Source: Parapedobacter sp037190485 (lineage in GTDB: Bacteria; Bacteroidota; Bacteroidia; Sphingobacteriales; Sphingobacteriaceae). Taken from it: a stretch of 64,000 bases of DNA. The position numbers were made by a program, and so were the translations under genes. Shown here one piece after another: positions 42,901 to 50,556 of this stretch (its first letter is position 1; each line of letters begins with the position of its first letter). The notes under the pieces were generated by a model that saw nothing but the letters and a program-made list of their open reading frames with translations, made no database searches and was not told where the DNA came from. The stretch lies in the NCBI GenBank assembly GCA_037190485.1, contig JBBCJB010000004.1, forward strand, positions 62,001 to 126,000, in the 5' to 3' direction.

Positions 42901-43806
42901 TCATCCGCTTATCGGATTCAGAAAAAGTGCTTTCGAGGTCTGGGGCACCAACTGCATTGCCCAGGCTTTTTTGAACAAGGTGTCGATGGCGGTTCGTCCC
43001 ACTTGACCAAGGGATATCGAAAAGGAATTGACATAGAGTTCGATGTGCTTGTACATCACTTCTTCGCTCATTTCCTGCGCATGCTGCCGAATGAATTCGA
43101 AGCCCGATCTTGGATGGGCAAATGCGAACTCGACACTTCTCCGGATGACGCGCTCGGCCGCCTGTTTGATTTCGTTGGGCAACGCACGCTTGGCCACGAT
43201 TCCGCCCAATGGAATCGGTGCCTCGGTTGTGCGTTCCCAAAAATCTCCCAGATCCATTACAGCAAGCAACCCCTTGTCTTGGTAAGTGAACCGATTCTCA
43301 TGGATGATGACGCCCAAATCGATCGTTCCCGCCAGCAGCGCTGACTCGATCGCCGAGAATACCATTTCATGCTTGTTCTTCAGTTCGGGAAACGCCAGCC
43401 CCAACAGGAAATTTGCCGTGGTGTATTGGCCGGGAATGCCTATTTTTAGATTTGAGCTGCGAGCGATAGGACGTGGGCCGCTACGGTCGGTTGCTGATGG
43501 CTGACGGCCGTAGGCCGAGAGCTGCTCCACCAATTCCGGGCGTTTGCAGATCAGTAACGGGCCTACGCCCGAACCCAACGCGCTTCCTGCATCGAGCAAT
43601 ACATAATCTTCCACGGCGTGCGCATAGGCATGGTAGCTGAGTTTAGTGATGTCGAGTTCGCCCTTGAACGCTCGCTTGTTCAGCGATTCGACGTCCTCAT
43701 CATACACCTCAAACTCCAGCCCTTCGGTATCGACCTTGTGATGGATGAGCGCGTCGAAAATAAACGTGTCGTTAGGGCAAGGCGAAAATCCAAGGGTCAG
43801 TTTCAT
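42901..43806 (-). CDS. mqnD: 1,4-dihydroxy-6-naphthoate synthase (futalosine menaquinone pathway)
   Basis: The 301-residue product has the MqnD start GFSPCPNDTFIFDALIHHKV and later DVESLNKRAFKGELDITKLS, GSALGSGVGPLLICKRPEL, KIGIPGQYTTANFLLGLAFP and GVIIHENRFTYQDKGL. It makes 1,4-dihydroxy-6-naphthoate from cyclic de-hypoxanthinyl futalosine. Residues about 96-119, between LVEQL and LKIG, form an extra loop encoded by heptanucleotide-repeat DNA (43449-43520). It starts with a 4-bp ATGA overlap on the gene upstream. Other futalosine genes are not in the window. Confidence 0.92.
   Translation of the reverse strand: MKLTLGFSPCPNDTFIFDALIHHKVDTEGLEFEVYDEDVESLNKRAFKGELDITKLSYHAYAHAVEDYVLLDAGSALGSGVGPLLICKRPELVEQLSAYGRQPSATDRSGPRPIARSSNLKIGIPGQYTTANFLLGLAFPELKNKHEMVFSAIESALLAGTIDLGVIIHENRFTYQDKGLLAVMDLGDFWERTTEAPIPLGGIVAKRALPNEIKQAAERVIRRSVEFAFAHPRSGFEFIRQHAQEMSEEVMYKHIELYVNSFSISLGQVGRTAIDTLFKKAWAMQLVPQTSKALFLNPISG
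43449..43520. repeat. Heptanucleotide repeat blocks inside mqnD
   Basis: Two blocks of 7-bp words can be read on the plus strand: five units from 43449 (GATTTGA, GCTGCGA and others) and four from 43493 (GCTGATG, GCTGACG and others), with a 9-bp joint. Together they span 72 bp, or 24 codons, so the frame is kept. They encode the low-complexity loop of MqnD. Confidence 0.65.
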
Positions 43807-44063
43807 TTCAGTGAATCGGTAAAAATCAATAGCAACGCGGCTGCGAAGGTAATCAAAATCACTCCCCTGGCACTCCGCTCGCGTGCATTGCGGTAGAAAA
43901 AGCGTACCAGCAACAAATTAATCAACGCCGCAATGACATAGATGCTCAATGGCTTCCCACCCAATTGCATGTCCCAAGCGGTGACCTTGGTCAGCACGTA
44001 TGCCGCAACCGGGGCCAACAGGCCGATAGCGACGCCAATGGGCAACGAATCATTCGATTTCAA
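43803..44063 (-). CDS. Small membrane protein between surE and mqnD
   Basis: The 86-residue product has three hydrophobic stretches (IGVAIGLLAPVAAYVLT, LSIYVIAALINLLLVRFF and GVILITFAAALLLIFT). No ATG fits, so it probably starts with the TTG at 44063, which overlaps the end of surE by 14 bp. Its stop overlaps the mqnD ATG in an ATGA. The tight packing on both sides supports a real gene. No function is known to me. Confidence 0.65.
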   Translation of the reverse strand: MKSNDSLPIGVAIGLLAPVAAYVLTKVTAWDMQLGGKPLSIYVIAALINLLLVRFFYRNARERSARGVILITFAAALLLIFTDSLK

Positions 44064-44826
44064 AGTTCCAAGCGTTTAATCCGGGGATGGCGTGATGCGC
44101 GGTCATGTCAAACTGTACGGGCACGATGGACACATACCCATTCTTCAATGCCCAAACGTCGGTGTCCTCGCCTTTGTCGCGCAATTGGAACACACCGGTA
44201 AGCCAAAAATAACTGCGCTTGCTGGGATCGGTACGTTCATCGAACTCCTCGGCCCATTTCGCATCCGCCTGCCGACAAATCTTGATTCCCCTGATCCGTT
44301 CGGTTCTGGGGAAGTTGACATTCAACAACGTCCCGTCAGCCAAGCCATTGGCCAGCACTTGCTCGGCGATGGCCCGTACGTATGGCCGGCATTTCGTGAA
44401 ATCAGCGTCACTCTCCAAATCGTCAAAGGAGAATCCGATAGACGGAATGCCTTCGATGGCTCCCTCCACAGCGGCAGACATGGTACCCGAATACAGCACG
44501 TTGATGGAATGGTTAAGCCCGTGATTGATACCCGACACGCAGATATCGGGCTTCCTGCCCTTGAACACCTTATTAACGGCCAGCTTGACGCAATCAACAG
44601 GCGTGCCGGAGCATTTGTACATTTCAACGTCTGGATAGATGTAAACCCGGTCGATGCGCAACGGCTTACCAATGGTGATGGCGTGCCCGGTACCCGACTG
44701 CGGCCCTTCAGGAGCCACCACGATTACATCACCCAGTTGTTGCATTTCCTCCATAAGCACCTTGATGCCAACCGCCGTAATGCCATCGTCGTTGACCACC
44801 AATATCGTGGGTCGTTTCTTTGCCAT
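44050..44826 (-). CDS. surE: 5'/3'-nucleotidase SurE
   Basis: The 258-residue product shows the SurE signatures ILVVNDDGITAVGIKVL (metal-binding aspartates), VVAPEGPQSGTGHAITIGKP, CSGTPVDCVKLAVNKVF and CVSGINHGLNHSINVLYSGT with EGAIEGIPSIGFS. It is a divalent-metal phosphatase acting on nucleoside monophosphates. It heads a tight surE/small membrane gene/mqnD group. The csbD terminator lies just upstream of it. Confidence 0.96.
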   Translation of the reverse strand: MAKKRPTILVVNDDGITAVGIKVLMEEMQQLGDVIVVAPEGPQSGTGHAITIGKPLRIDRVYIYPDVEMYKCSGTPVDCVKLAVNKVFKGRKPDICVSGINHGLNHSINVLYSGTMSAAVEGAIEGIPSIGFSFDDLESDADFTKCRPYVRAIAEQVLANGLADGTLLNVNFPRTERIRGIKICRQADAKWAEEFDERTDPSKRSYFWLTGVFQLRDKGEDTDVWALKNGYVSIVPVQFDMTAHHAIPGLNAWNFEIE

Positions 44827-44835
44827 GGGGCTAAG

Positions 44836-44877
44836 TTAAAAAAGAAAAGCGTTATGGACAATTCATCCATAACGCTT
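44836..44877 (-). terminator. Rho-independent terminator of csbD
   Basis: A perfect 12-bp stem (TCCATAACGCTT with AAGCGTTATGGA, arms 44866-44877 and 44847-44858) around 7 bases is followed on the minus strand by TTTTCTTTTTT. It lies 22 bp after the csbD stop. Confidence 0.92.
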
Positions 44878-44899
44878 CGCTAGCTAATTGCTAATTTGG

Positions 44900-45085
44900 C
44901 TACAATTTATTAAGCCAATCGACCACCTCGTCCCTGGCCTTGCCCGTCTTCTTCTGTATACGGCCAACCAATTCATCCTCTTTTCCTTCCTCGAACAGCA
45001 AATCGTCATCGGTCAATTCGGCATACTTTTGCTTTACTTTACCCTTCAACTCGTTCCAATTCCCTTTCAATTTCAAATTGCTCAT
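44900..45085 (-). CDS. csbD: CsbD-family stress protein
   Basis: The 61-residue product matches CsbD: MSNLKLKGNWNELKGKVKQ, then YAELTDDDLLFEEGKEDELV and a basic C-terminal helix ending VVDWLNKL. CsbD proteins are small, charged, stress-induced and without a known biochemical role. I chose the ATG at 45085 over the GTG one codon before it. An AAGGAG sequence lies 8 bp upstream, one of the very few Shine-Dalgarno-like sites in the window. The gene stands alone between two strong terminators. Confidence 0.92.
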   Translation of the reverse strand: MSNLKLKGNWNELKGKVKQKYAELTDDDLLFEEGKEDELVGRIQKKTGKARDEVVDWLNKL

Positions 45086-45159
45086 CACTTTTTCTCCTTT
45101 GATTACTTATCAGCATAAACAAGCGTAGGTCGCAAAGGTTTGGAAACAATGCAAACTTC

Positions 45160-45199
45160 ATAAAAACAAAACGATCCCGCTTTCGGCGGGATCGTTTTG
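45160..45199 (-). terminator. Rho-independent terminator of the OmpA-type gene
   Basis: A perfect 14-bp stem (arms 45186-45199 and 45167-45180, core GATCCCGC) around a 5-base loop is followed on the minus strand by TTTTTA. It lies 30 bp after the stop of the OmpA-type gene. Confidence 0.92.
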
Positions 45200-45228
45200 T
45201 TGTGTAATCCGTTTTATACGGAAATTAC

Positions 45229-46623
45229 TTATCTTTTGATTTCAACGCGACGGTTGATCACGCGGCCTTCTTCCGTTGCATTGGAAGCAACCGGAGCAGA
45301 TTCGCCAAACGCTTGAACGTTGATTTTCGCAGCATCTACACCAGAGTTAACCAAGTATTGTTTTACTGAGTTAGCACGGTCGCGAGACAAGTTCAAGTTA
45401 TAGGCTTCTGAACCTTCCGCAGAAGCGTGTCCATCCAAGGTAACGCTTGCACCGCTTTCACGCAAGTCAGAAGACAACCGATCGAGGATTGAGTAAGACT
45501 CGGTCTTCAATACAGAGCTGTCAAACTCGAACTGGATGTTCTGGTACGAAGCAGAAGACTCGGGGCTCCTTTGCTCAGGGAACTTGATGGGGCAACCAGC
45601 ACCGTCAACTTGGGTACCTGCAGGCGTGCCAGGGCACTTGTCGAATTTGTCGGACACACCGTCACCATCTGAATCACGGCCCAACTCGTCAACCAATCCT
45701 TCAAGTGTAGATACGCGTTGTTTCAAGGCTTCAAGCTCATTACGCAATGAAGGATCTTTCAACTCGTCATACAAGGTAGAAACAGGGTTGTGCCAAGTCA
45801 AATCCGGCTTCGAAGAAGAACCCAAAGAGAATTCCAAACCGCCGTAAGTGTACGAGAACTTGTCGTTAGCCGCACGGTTAACAACCGGGCCGAACAACGC
45901 CTTGTCATCCACGAAGTTCATCGTGTAGCCCAAGTTCAGCGCTACGCGGTCTGACAGCTTGAATTTCACGCCGACACCAACGGGAATGTAAGCTTCGCGC
46001 TTGAACTCACGGTCTCCACTCAGGTTACGCTCACCAGGGAACTCTTCGCCCCAGCCACCTGTGTTATCCCAAGCACCGGCAGAACCATCAGCATCCGTGT
46101 AACCCACCGGATTGAATGCAATCAGTCCATAACCCACGCTTGCGTAGAAATTAACCGCGTTTTCGCGACGCAAGAAATCGATGGTCGCCAATTGGAACAC
46201 ACCGTTCAAGCTGGCTGCATACTGCACTGAAGTCTCGGCAGATTGGAAAGGACCTGCTCCAGAAGTGCCGTTTGCTGCTTGGAAAGCATAGGTATGACCT
46301 ACACCGTTGTTGTTGTATGCGAAAATACGACCACGATTACCAGCAGCTTCCACACCGAACCAGCTTGACAACTGCTTACGGATCGTGATGCCGTAGTATT
46401 CGCGAAGTTTGTATTCGCCAAAACCGACTTTCTGATTAAACGCGTTGGATCCACCGATAATGACAGATGGCGTAGTGAAACCACCATTCACACCGATAGA
46501 CCACGTCCTGTACTGGCGTCTTCCGCCAAATACAGTCGGCTCCTGCGCCTGCACGGTATCAGTCAACCCGAAGGCTGCTACCAGCGAGCACGCAACTGCC
46601 GTTTTGATTGTAGAATAATTCAT
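45229..46623 (-). CDS. OmpA-family outer-membrane protein with TSP3-like linker
   Basis: The 464-residue product has a signal peptide (cut after DTVQAQ), an N-terminal beta-barrel region to about residue 285, a short helix (SLRNELEALKQRVSTLEGLV), a calcium-type repeat (DSDGDGVSDKFDKCPGTPAG) and a C-terminal OmpA peptidoglycan-binding domain (IQFEFDSSVLKTESYSIL; DGHASAEGSEAYNLNLSRDR; INRRVEIKR). It anchors the outer membrane to the wall. A strong promoter, a strong terminator, a single-gene unit and a restricted codon choice unlike its neighbours all suggest a highly abundant protein. Confidence 0.95.
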   Translation of the reverse strand: MNYSTIKTAVACSLVAAFGLTDTVQAQEPTVFGGRRQYRTWSIGVNGGFTTPSVIIGGSNAFNQKVGFGEYKLREYYGITIRKQLSSWFGVEAAGNRGRIFAYNNNGVGHTYAFQAANGTSGAGPFQSAETSVQYAASLNGVFQLATIDFLRRENAVNFYASVGYGLIAFNPVGYTDADGSAGAWDNTGGWGEEFPGERNLSGDREFKREAYIPVGVGVKFKLSDRVALNLGYTMNFVDDKALFGPVVNRAANDKFSYTYGGLEFSLGSSSKPDLTWHNPVSTLYDELKDPSLRNELEALKQRVSTLEGLVDELGRDSDGDGVSDKFDKCPGTPAGTQVDGAGCPIKFPEQRSPESSASYQNIQFEFDSSVLKTESYSILDRLSSDLRESGASVTLDGHASAEGSEAYNLNLSRDRANSVKQYLVNSGVDAAKINVQAFGESAPVASNATEEGRVINRRVEIKR

Positions 46624-46672
46624 ACTCTTGTTTTTTTTAAGGTTAAAAAATTTTTAATTGTCTAATTTTTCG

Positions 46673-46702
46673 CAAAAATAACCAATAGTTTGATTCACGC
46701 AA
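46673..46702 (-). promoter_or_regulatory. Strong promoter of the OmpA-type gene
   Basis: TTG (46702-46700), 19 bp, then TATTTTTG (46680-46673) on the minus strand match the Bacteroidota consensus exactly. The A-rich leader of about 45 nucleotides without a Shine-Dalgarno is typical of strongly translated Bacteroidota genes. Confidence 0.85.
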
Positions 46703-46741
46703 CACATTTGCAAATACTATTCCAGTTTTTTCCTTTCCTGA

Positions 46742-47054
46742 TATTTTCTAAAAAAAACAACATCAACAAAGCAACCAAATGCATTCATCCCATTAGCTAA
46801 CAAGCAGTTAAGGAAAGAACGATGCTTTCAAAAAACCAGGTAGATTAACAAATCCGTTCATCCGCGGCCAAAAAAAGTGCCTTGCCCTCCCTTCATCCGC
46901 ATCGCGCGTATCCCCGTCCGGTTGTCCATTTTAATGGTCATATGAACGGAAACGGCGTAAAAGTAGTGATTAATCGAATCTTTTCCTAGTAAATGAAAAA
47001 AATTCTGAACGTGCGGCCGCGGGCTTGGTGCAACAGGATAGGATTGACACGACA
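46742..47054. other. Intergenic region between the OmpA-type and PiT genes
   Basis: About 310 bp without an established gene. It is AT-rich near 46742-46860 and GC-rich further on. It holds one possible short reading frame (46858-46941, minus) and a GC-rich palindromic stretch near 47010-47022, followed on the minus strand by a T-run near 47000, which may end the PiT transcript. Nothing else was recognised. Confidence 0.4.
46858..46941 (-). CDS. Possible 27-residue peptide, unproven
   Basis: From the ATG at 46941 the frame encodes MTIKMDNRTGIRAMRMK followed by GGQGTFFGRG and a stop. A word close to a -7 element (TACTTTTA) lies about 20 bp upstream. The peptide is basic and glycine-rich and has no family I recognise. 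The longer open frame containing it extends antisense-like into the PiT gene and is not credible, so only this short version is offered, with low confidence. Confidence 0.2.
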   Translation of the reverse strand: MTIKMDNRTGIRAMRMKGGQGTFFGRG

Positions 47055-48065
47055 CTAAAACAGGTAATGGATCACCGCGTACGAGAGGCCCGCCAAAACC
47101 GCCGATACCGGGATGGTGAGCACCCACGCCCATAATAAGCTGATCGTAACGCCCCAGCGGACGGCCGAAACCCGTTTCACGACACCGACGCCGATGATGG
47201 AACCCGTAATCGTGTGCGTAGTGGACACCGGTATCCCGAAATGCTCGGTAATGCCCAAGGTAATCGCTCCGGCCGTCTCGGCGCCTACACCTTCCAACGC
47301 ATTCACCTTGGTGATCTTGGTTCCCATGGTCTTTACGATTTTCCATCCGCCACTCATGGTACCCAACGCGATGGCCGAATAACAGGTCAATGGTATCCAT
47401 TCAGGCATCGGGTCGCCCGATTGCAAATAACCCCCGGCCACCATGGCCACGAAAATGATACCCATTACCTTCTGCGCGTCGTTGCCGCCGTGCGCGAAAC
47501 TCAATGCGGCAGACGAGACCAATTGGAGTTTCTTGAACCACCACTCGGCCACGGAAGGCTTGGCCCGTTTGGAAATATTAATGATGATCAACGTGAGGAC
47601 CACCGCGATGAACATCCCAATCAAGGGCGCGAAAACGATAAACGAAATGATCTTGAGCGTGGCGCTTATGTTGATGGCACCGATCACGCTGTCGCCCAGT
47701 ATGAAGGCATGGGTCATCCCCGCGCCTGCGAATCCACCGATCAAGGTATGCGAAGAACTCGACGGCACACCATAATACCACGTAAACAGGTTCCATCCAA
47801 TAGCCGCCATCAACCCGGCGAATATCACTTCGAGGGTGATGTACTCCTCCAACACGGTCTTGGCGACCGTATTGGCCACCTTGTGATCCGTGAAATAGAA
47901 ATAGGCGGCGAAATTGAATGTGGCTGCCCACAAAACGGCTTGGAAGGGCGATAAGACCTTGGTGGAAACGATCGTCGCAATCGAATTCGCAGCGTCATGG
48001 AAACCATTGATGTAATCAAACGCGATGGCCAGGATGATGACGATAACCAGTAATGTGGTAATCAT
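47055..48065 (-). CDS. PiT-family inorganic phosphate transporter
   Basis: The 336-residue product is a multi-span inner-membrane symporter. The two family repeats are clear: FDYINGFHDAANSIATIVST near the start and FAHGGNDAQKVMG with GIPVSTTHTITGSIIGVG in the second half. PSSSSHTLIGGFAGAGM is the internal partner. It starts 16 bp after the DUF47 gene, which usually encodes its regulator, so both form one phosphate-uptake operon. Confidence 0.96.
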   Translation of the reverse strand: MITTLLVIVIILAIAFDYINGFHDAANSIATIVSTKVLSPFQAVLWAATFNFAAYFYFTDHKVANTVAKTVLEEYITLEVIFAGLMAAIGWNLFTWYYGVPSSSSHTLIGGFAGAGMTHAFILGDSVIGAINISATLKIISFIVFAPLIGMFIAVVLTLIIINISKRAKPSVAEWWFKKLQLVSSAALSFAHGGNDAQKVMGIIFVAMVAGGYLQSGDPMPEWIPLTCYSAIALGTMSGGWKIVKTMGTKITKVNALEGVGAETAGAITLGITEHFGIPVSTTHTITGSIIGVGVVKRVSAVRWGVTISLLWAWVLTIPVSAVLAGLSYAVIHYLF

Positions 48066-48081
48066 ATTTGCGACTGTTAAG

Positions 48082-48729
48082 CTAGGCGTTCTTCACTAAA
48101 ATACTTTCCAACACATTTGCCACGTCCTCACATCGGTCGGTCGCTGTTTCCATCGCTGACAACACCTCTTTGTACTTGATCAGCGCAATCGCGTCCTTCT
48201 CGAACTCGAACAATTCGCCCACGGCTTTATCGAAGATGTAATCGGCTTTGTTCTCTATGCTGTTGATGCGCACGCAGGAGTCGGTAATGTTCCGGATATT
48301 TTTCAGGTTGCGCAATTCATGCACGGCTTTGGCCACGTCTTCCGTCGCTTCCAAGATCAGGTCTGCCATCTCGATGATCGGCTCGGTGATCTTTTCGACT
48401 TTATACAGGTCGATGCGATTGGAAGCGCCGTGGATGAAATCAGCGACATCGTCCAACGAGCTGGTCAACGTATGGATGTCTTCGCGATCGAACGGAGTGA
48501 TGAAGTTCTTGCCCAATTCCAAGTGAATCTGGTGGGAAATATCGTCTCCGCGATGCTCGAGGTCCTCGATTTTCCGGCACAATTCCTTGCGTTTACTGGA
48601 ATCGGAAAGGTTGACCAACTCTTTCAATAGCTTGGCCATGTCAATCAGGTTACTACTGGCCTGTTCAAACAACGGAAAGAATTTTTTGTCTTTCGGAACA
48701 AAATACTGAAAAATACTATTGAGGGACAT
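48082..48729 (-). CDS. DUF47/PhoU-like regulator of PiT transport
   Basis: The 215-residue product is the all-helical DUF47 protein that commonly precedes PiT genes. MSLNSIFQYFVPKDKKFFPL, DLEHRGDDISHQIHLELGKN, TPFDREDIHTLTSSLDDVAD and MAKLLKELVNLSD are typical. PhoU-like domains gate or stabilise the transporter. Upstream lie an exact -7 element (TATTTTTG, 48754-48747) and an array of direct repeats resembling a Pho box. Confidence 0.94.
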   Translation of the reverse strand: MSLNSIFQYFVPKDKKFFPLFEQASSNLIDMAKLLKELVNLSDSSKRKELCRKIEDLEHRGDDISHQIHLELGKNFITPFDREDIHTLTSSLDDVADFIHGASNRIDLYKVEKITEPIIEMADLILEATEDVAKAVHELRNLKNIRNITDSCVRINSIENKADYIFDKAVGELFEFEKDAIALIKYKEVLSAMETATDRCEDVANVLESILVKNA

Positions 48730-48746
48730 AGCGAAAAATATTTCTG

Positions 48747-48802
48747 CAAAAATATAACGATAATGTTAAGTTAATGTTAATTAACGGTTCCTTATATGTT
48801 AA
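48747..48802 (-). promoter_or_regulatory. Pho-box-like array and promoter of the DUF47-PiT operon
   Basis: On the plus strand TGTTAA occurs at 48764, 48775 and 48797, with GGTTCC at 48786. The four units are spaced by exactly 11 bp. Read on the minus strand this is TTAACA-N5-TTAACA, the architecture of PhoB/PhoP binding sites. The -7 element TATTTTTG (48754-48747) lies 9 bp downstream and no -33 TTG is present, as expected for an activator-dependent promoter. Confidence 0.75.
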
Positions 48803-48810
48803 GGACCCGG

Positions 48811-49848
48811 CTACATCGACGGATTGACTTTTTCGAGGGTAAACGCAAACGTGGTGCCCAATCCTTCGGTGCTGCGCACGTTGATGGTCTGTTCATGGGC
48901 CTCCACGATGTGCTTCACGATGGAAAGCCCCAACCCAGACCCGCCTATTTTACGGGATCTGCTTTTGTCTGTCCGATAGAACCGCTCGAATACACGGGGC
49001 AGGTTTTTTTCCTCGATGCCGATTCCATCGTCGGTTACTTCCACCAGCACGGTTTCGAAGAGTTCGTATATCCGGATGTCGGTATGCCCCTTGGCCTTTC
49101 CGTACTTGATGGAATTGCTCACCAGGTTGACCAATACCTGCCTGATTTTCTCCCGGTCCGCGCGAACCGCCATGGGGCTTTGGTATTTTTCCTTGAAGAG
49201 GAGTGCGATGTCGTGCGCTTTCGCTTTGTCTTCCATCGATTCCAGTACCTCGCGGACCAGCGTGACCAGGTCGAACTTCTGGTAATTGATCGGTATCTGG
49301 CCACTTTCCAATTTGGAGATCTCGTCGAGGTCTTTGATCAGGAACGTCAGCCGATCCAGGTTCTGCGACGCCTTCGTCAAGAATTGTTCGGCCATCTCCG
49401 GATCTTCCAGCATCATCCCATCCTGCAAGGCGTCGATGTACCCTTGGATGGCGAACAACGGTGTTTTGAACTCATGCGATATATTCGCCAGGAATTCCCG
49501 TCGGAATCTTTCCTGGCTTTTCAAGGTGTCGATTTCCTTCTTCTTCTCTTTCGCCCAGTCCCTCACCTGCTGCTCCACGTCATTGATGGGATCATCGCCC
49601 ATCTTCTCACCCAAAGCATCCTTCAGGTCCTTGCCCAATTTCAGGTTATGGATGAGCTTGTATATCAGCTTGATCTTATTGTAGATGTACCGTTGGAATA
49701 GGTAATAGAAGGCTAGGAAACTGATTGTGAAAGACAGCAAGAACGTAACCAGGAAATGCTGCCAACTGTGCTGGAAATAGAAATTGACGCTTGAGATGGC
49801 CAACCCCACCGCAAAGGCATTGATGAAAACCAGCCAAATGAACCTCAT
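48811..49848 (-). CDS. PhoR-like sensor histidine kinase
   Basis: The 345-residue product has two N-terminal membrane helices (residues about 5-25 and 30-52), a short coiled linker, a HisKA domain (FLANISHEFKTPLFAIQGYI, histidine near residue 125) and an ATPase domain with NLVSNSIKYGKA (N box), VTDDGIGIEEKNLPRVFERF (G1/F) and GGSGLGLSIVKHIV (G2). No response regulator gene is adjacent. Its stop lies only 9 bp before the Pho-box array of the phosphate operon. This and the family likeness suggest phosphate sensing together with a PhoB encoded elsewhere. Confidence 0.9.
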   Translation of the reverse strand: MRFIWLVFINAFAVGLAISSVNFYFQHSWQHFLVTFLLSFTISFLAFYYLFQRYIYNKIKLIYKLIHNLKLGKDLKDALGEKMGDDPINDVEQQVRDWAKEKKKEIDTLKSQERFRREFLANISHEFKTPLFAIQGYIDALQDGMMLEDPEMAEQFLTKASQNLDRLTFLIKDLDEISKLESGQIPINYQKFDLVTLVREVLESMEDKAKAHDIALLFKEKYQSPMAVRADREKIRQVLVNLVSNSIKYGKAKGHTDIRIYELFETVLVEVTDDGIGIEEKNLPRVFERFYRTDKSRSRKIGGSGLGLSIVKHIVEAHEQTINVRSTEGLGTTFAFTLEKVNPSM

Positions 49849-49863
49849 GGCAATCGCACAGCG

Positions 49864-50523
49864 CTATTCAAAACGGCCCAATACCGTGAGCCCACCGGAA
49901 ACCCGGTCACCGATCCGCACGTCCACCTTGGCATCCAGCGGTAAAAACACATCCACCCGCGAGCCAAACTTGATGAACCCGAATTCCTCACCTTGCGTCA
50001 CCTCCTTCCCTTCGGCCACATACCAAACGATGCGCCTAGCCAAGGCCCCGGCAATCTGGCGGAACAACACCTCCTTTCCGGAGGTCGTGCGCACGGCAAT
50101 GGTGGTCCGTTCGTTGAGCGTTGATGATTTGGGGTGCCACGCCACCAAGTACTTGCCCGCATGGTAACGGAAGAAACTTACCGTACCGCTCACCGGATTG
50201 CGATTGATGTGCACATTGACAGGCGACATGAAAATCGAAACCTGGATGCGGCGGTCTTTGAAGTACTCGGTTTCTTCGGTTTCCTCGATGACCACCACCT
50301 TTCCATCGGCCGGACACAACACCAATCGCTCATCCTGGGCGATGCGCCGCGTGGGATTCCTGAAAAACTGCAGCACGGTAACCAGCAGCAGGAACGATAA
50401 TGCATAGACCGTCCATACGACCACCGGGCTGTCCGCAACGAAATAGTGTACCAACGCATTGGCGATGGCAATCACCAATACGGCGATGGCGATACTGGTA
50501 TATCCTTCTTTATGGATCGTCAT
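49864..50523 (-). CDS. psd: Phosphatidylserine decarboxylase, short form
   Basis: The 219-residue product belongs to the short, Sinorhizobium/Bacteroidota-type decarboxylases. Two membrane helices at the N-terminus (IAIAVLVIAIANALVHYFV; WTVYALSFLLLVTVLQFF) are followed by FRNPTRRI, VLCPADGKVVVIEETEE, IFMSPVNVHINRNPVSG and YHAGKYLVAWHPKSS. Cleavage at FGSRVDVFLP would create the pyruvoyl group on the serine. It makes phosphatidylethanolamine. It is 15 bp before the kinase gene. Confidence 0.94.
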   Translation of the reverse strand: MTIHKEGYTSIAIAVLVIAIANALVHYFVADSPVVVWTVYALSFLLLVTVLQFFRNPTRRIAQDERLVLCPADGKVVVIEETEETEYFKDRRIQVSIFMSPVNVHINRNPVSGTVSFFRYHAGKYLVAWHPKSSTLNERTTIAVRTTSGKEVLFRQIAGALARRIVWYVAEGKEVTQGEEFGFIKFGSRVDVFLPLDAKVDVRIGDRVSGGLTVLGRFE

Positions 50524-50556
50524 GGATGCATCAAGTTAATGGGGAGCAAATATAGA

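Noticed and set aside
7646..43520. CRISPR array
   Set aside because: The repeats have a 7-bp period without spacers and change sequence from site to site; no cas genes are present.
46858..47400. A 180-codon minus-strand frame overlapping the PiT gene
   Set aside because: Most of it is an alternative frame of the transporter gene; only its last 27 codons lie outside and are kept as a doubtful small gene.
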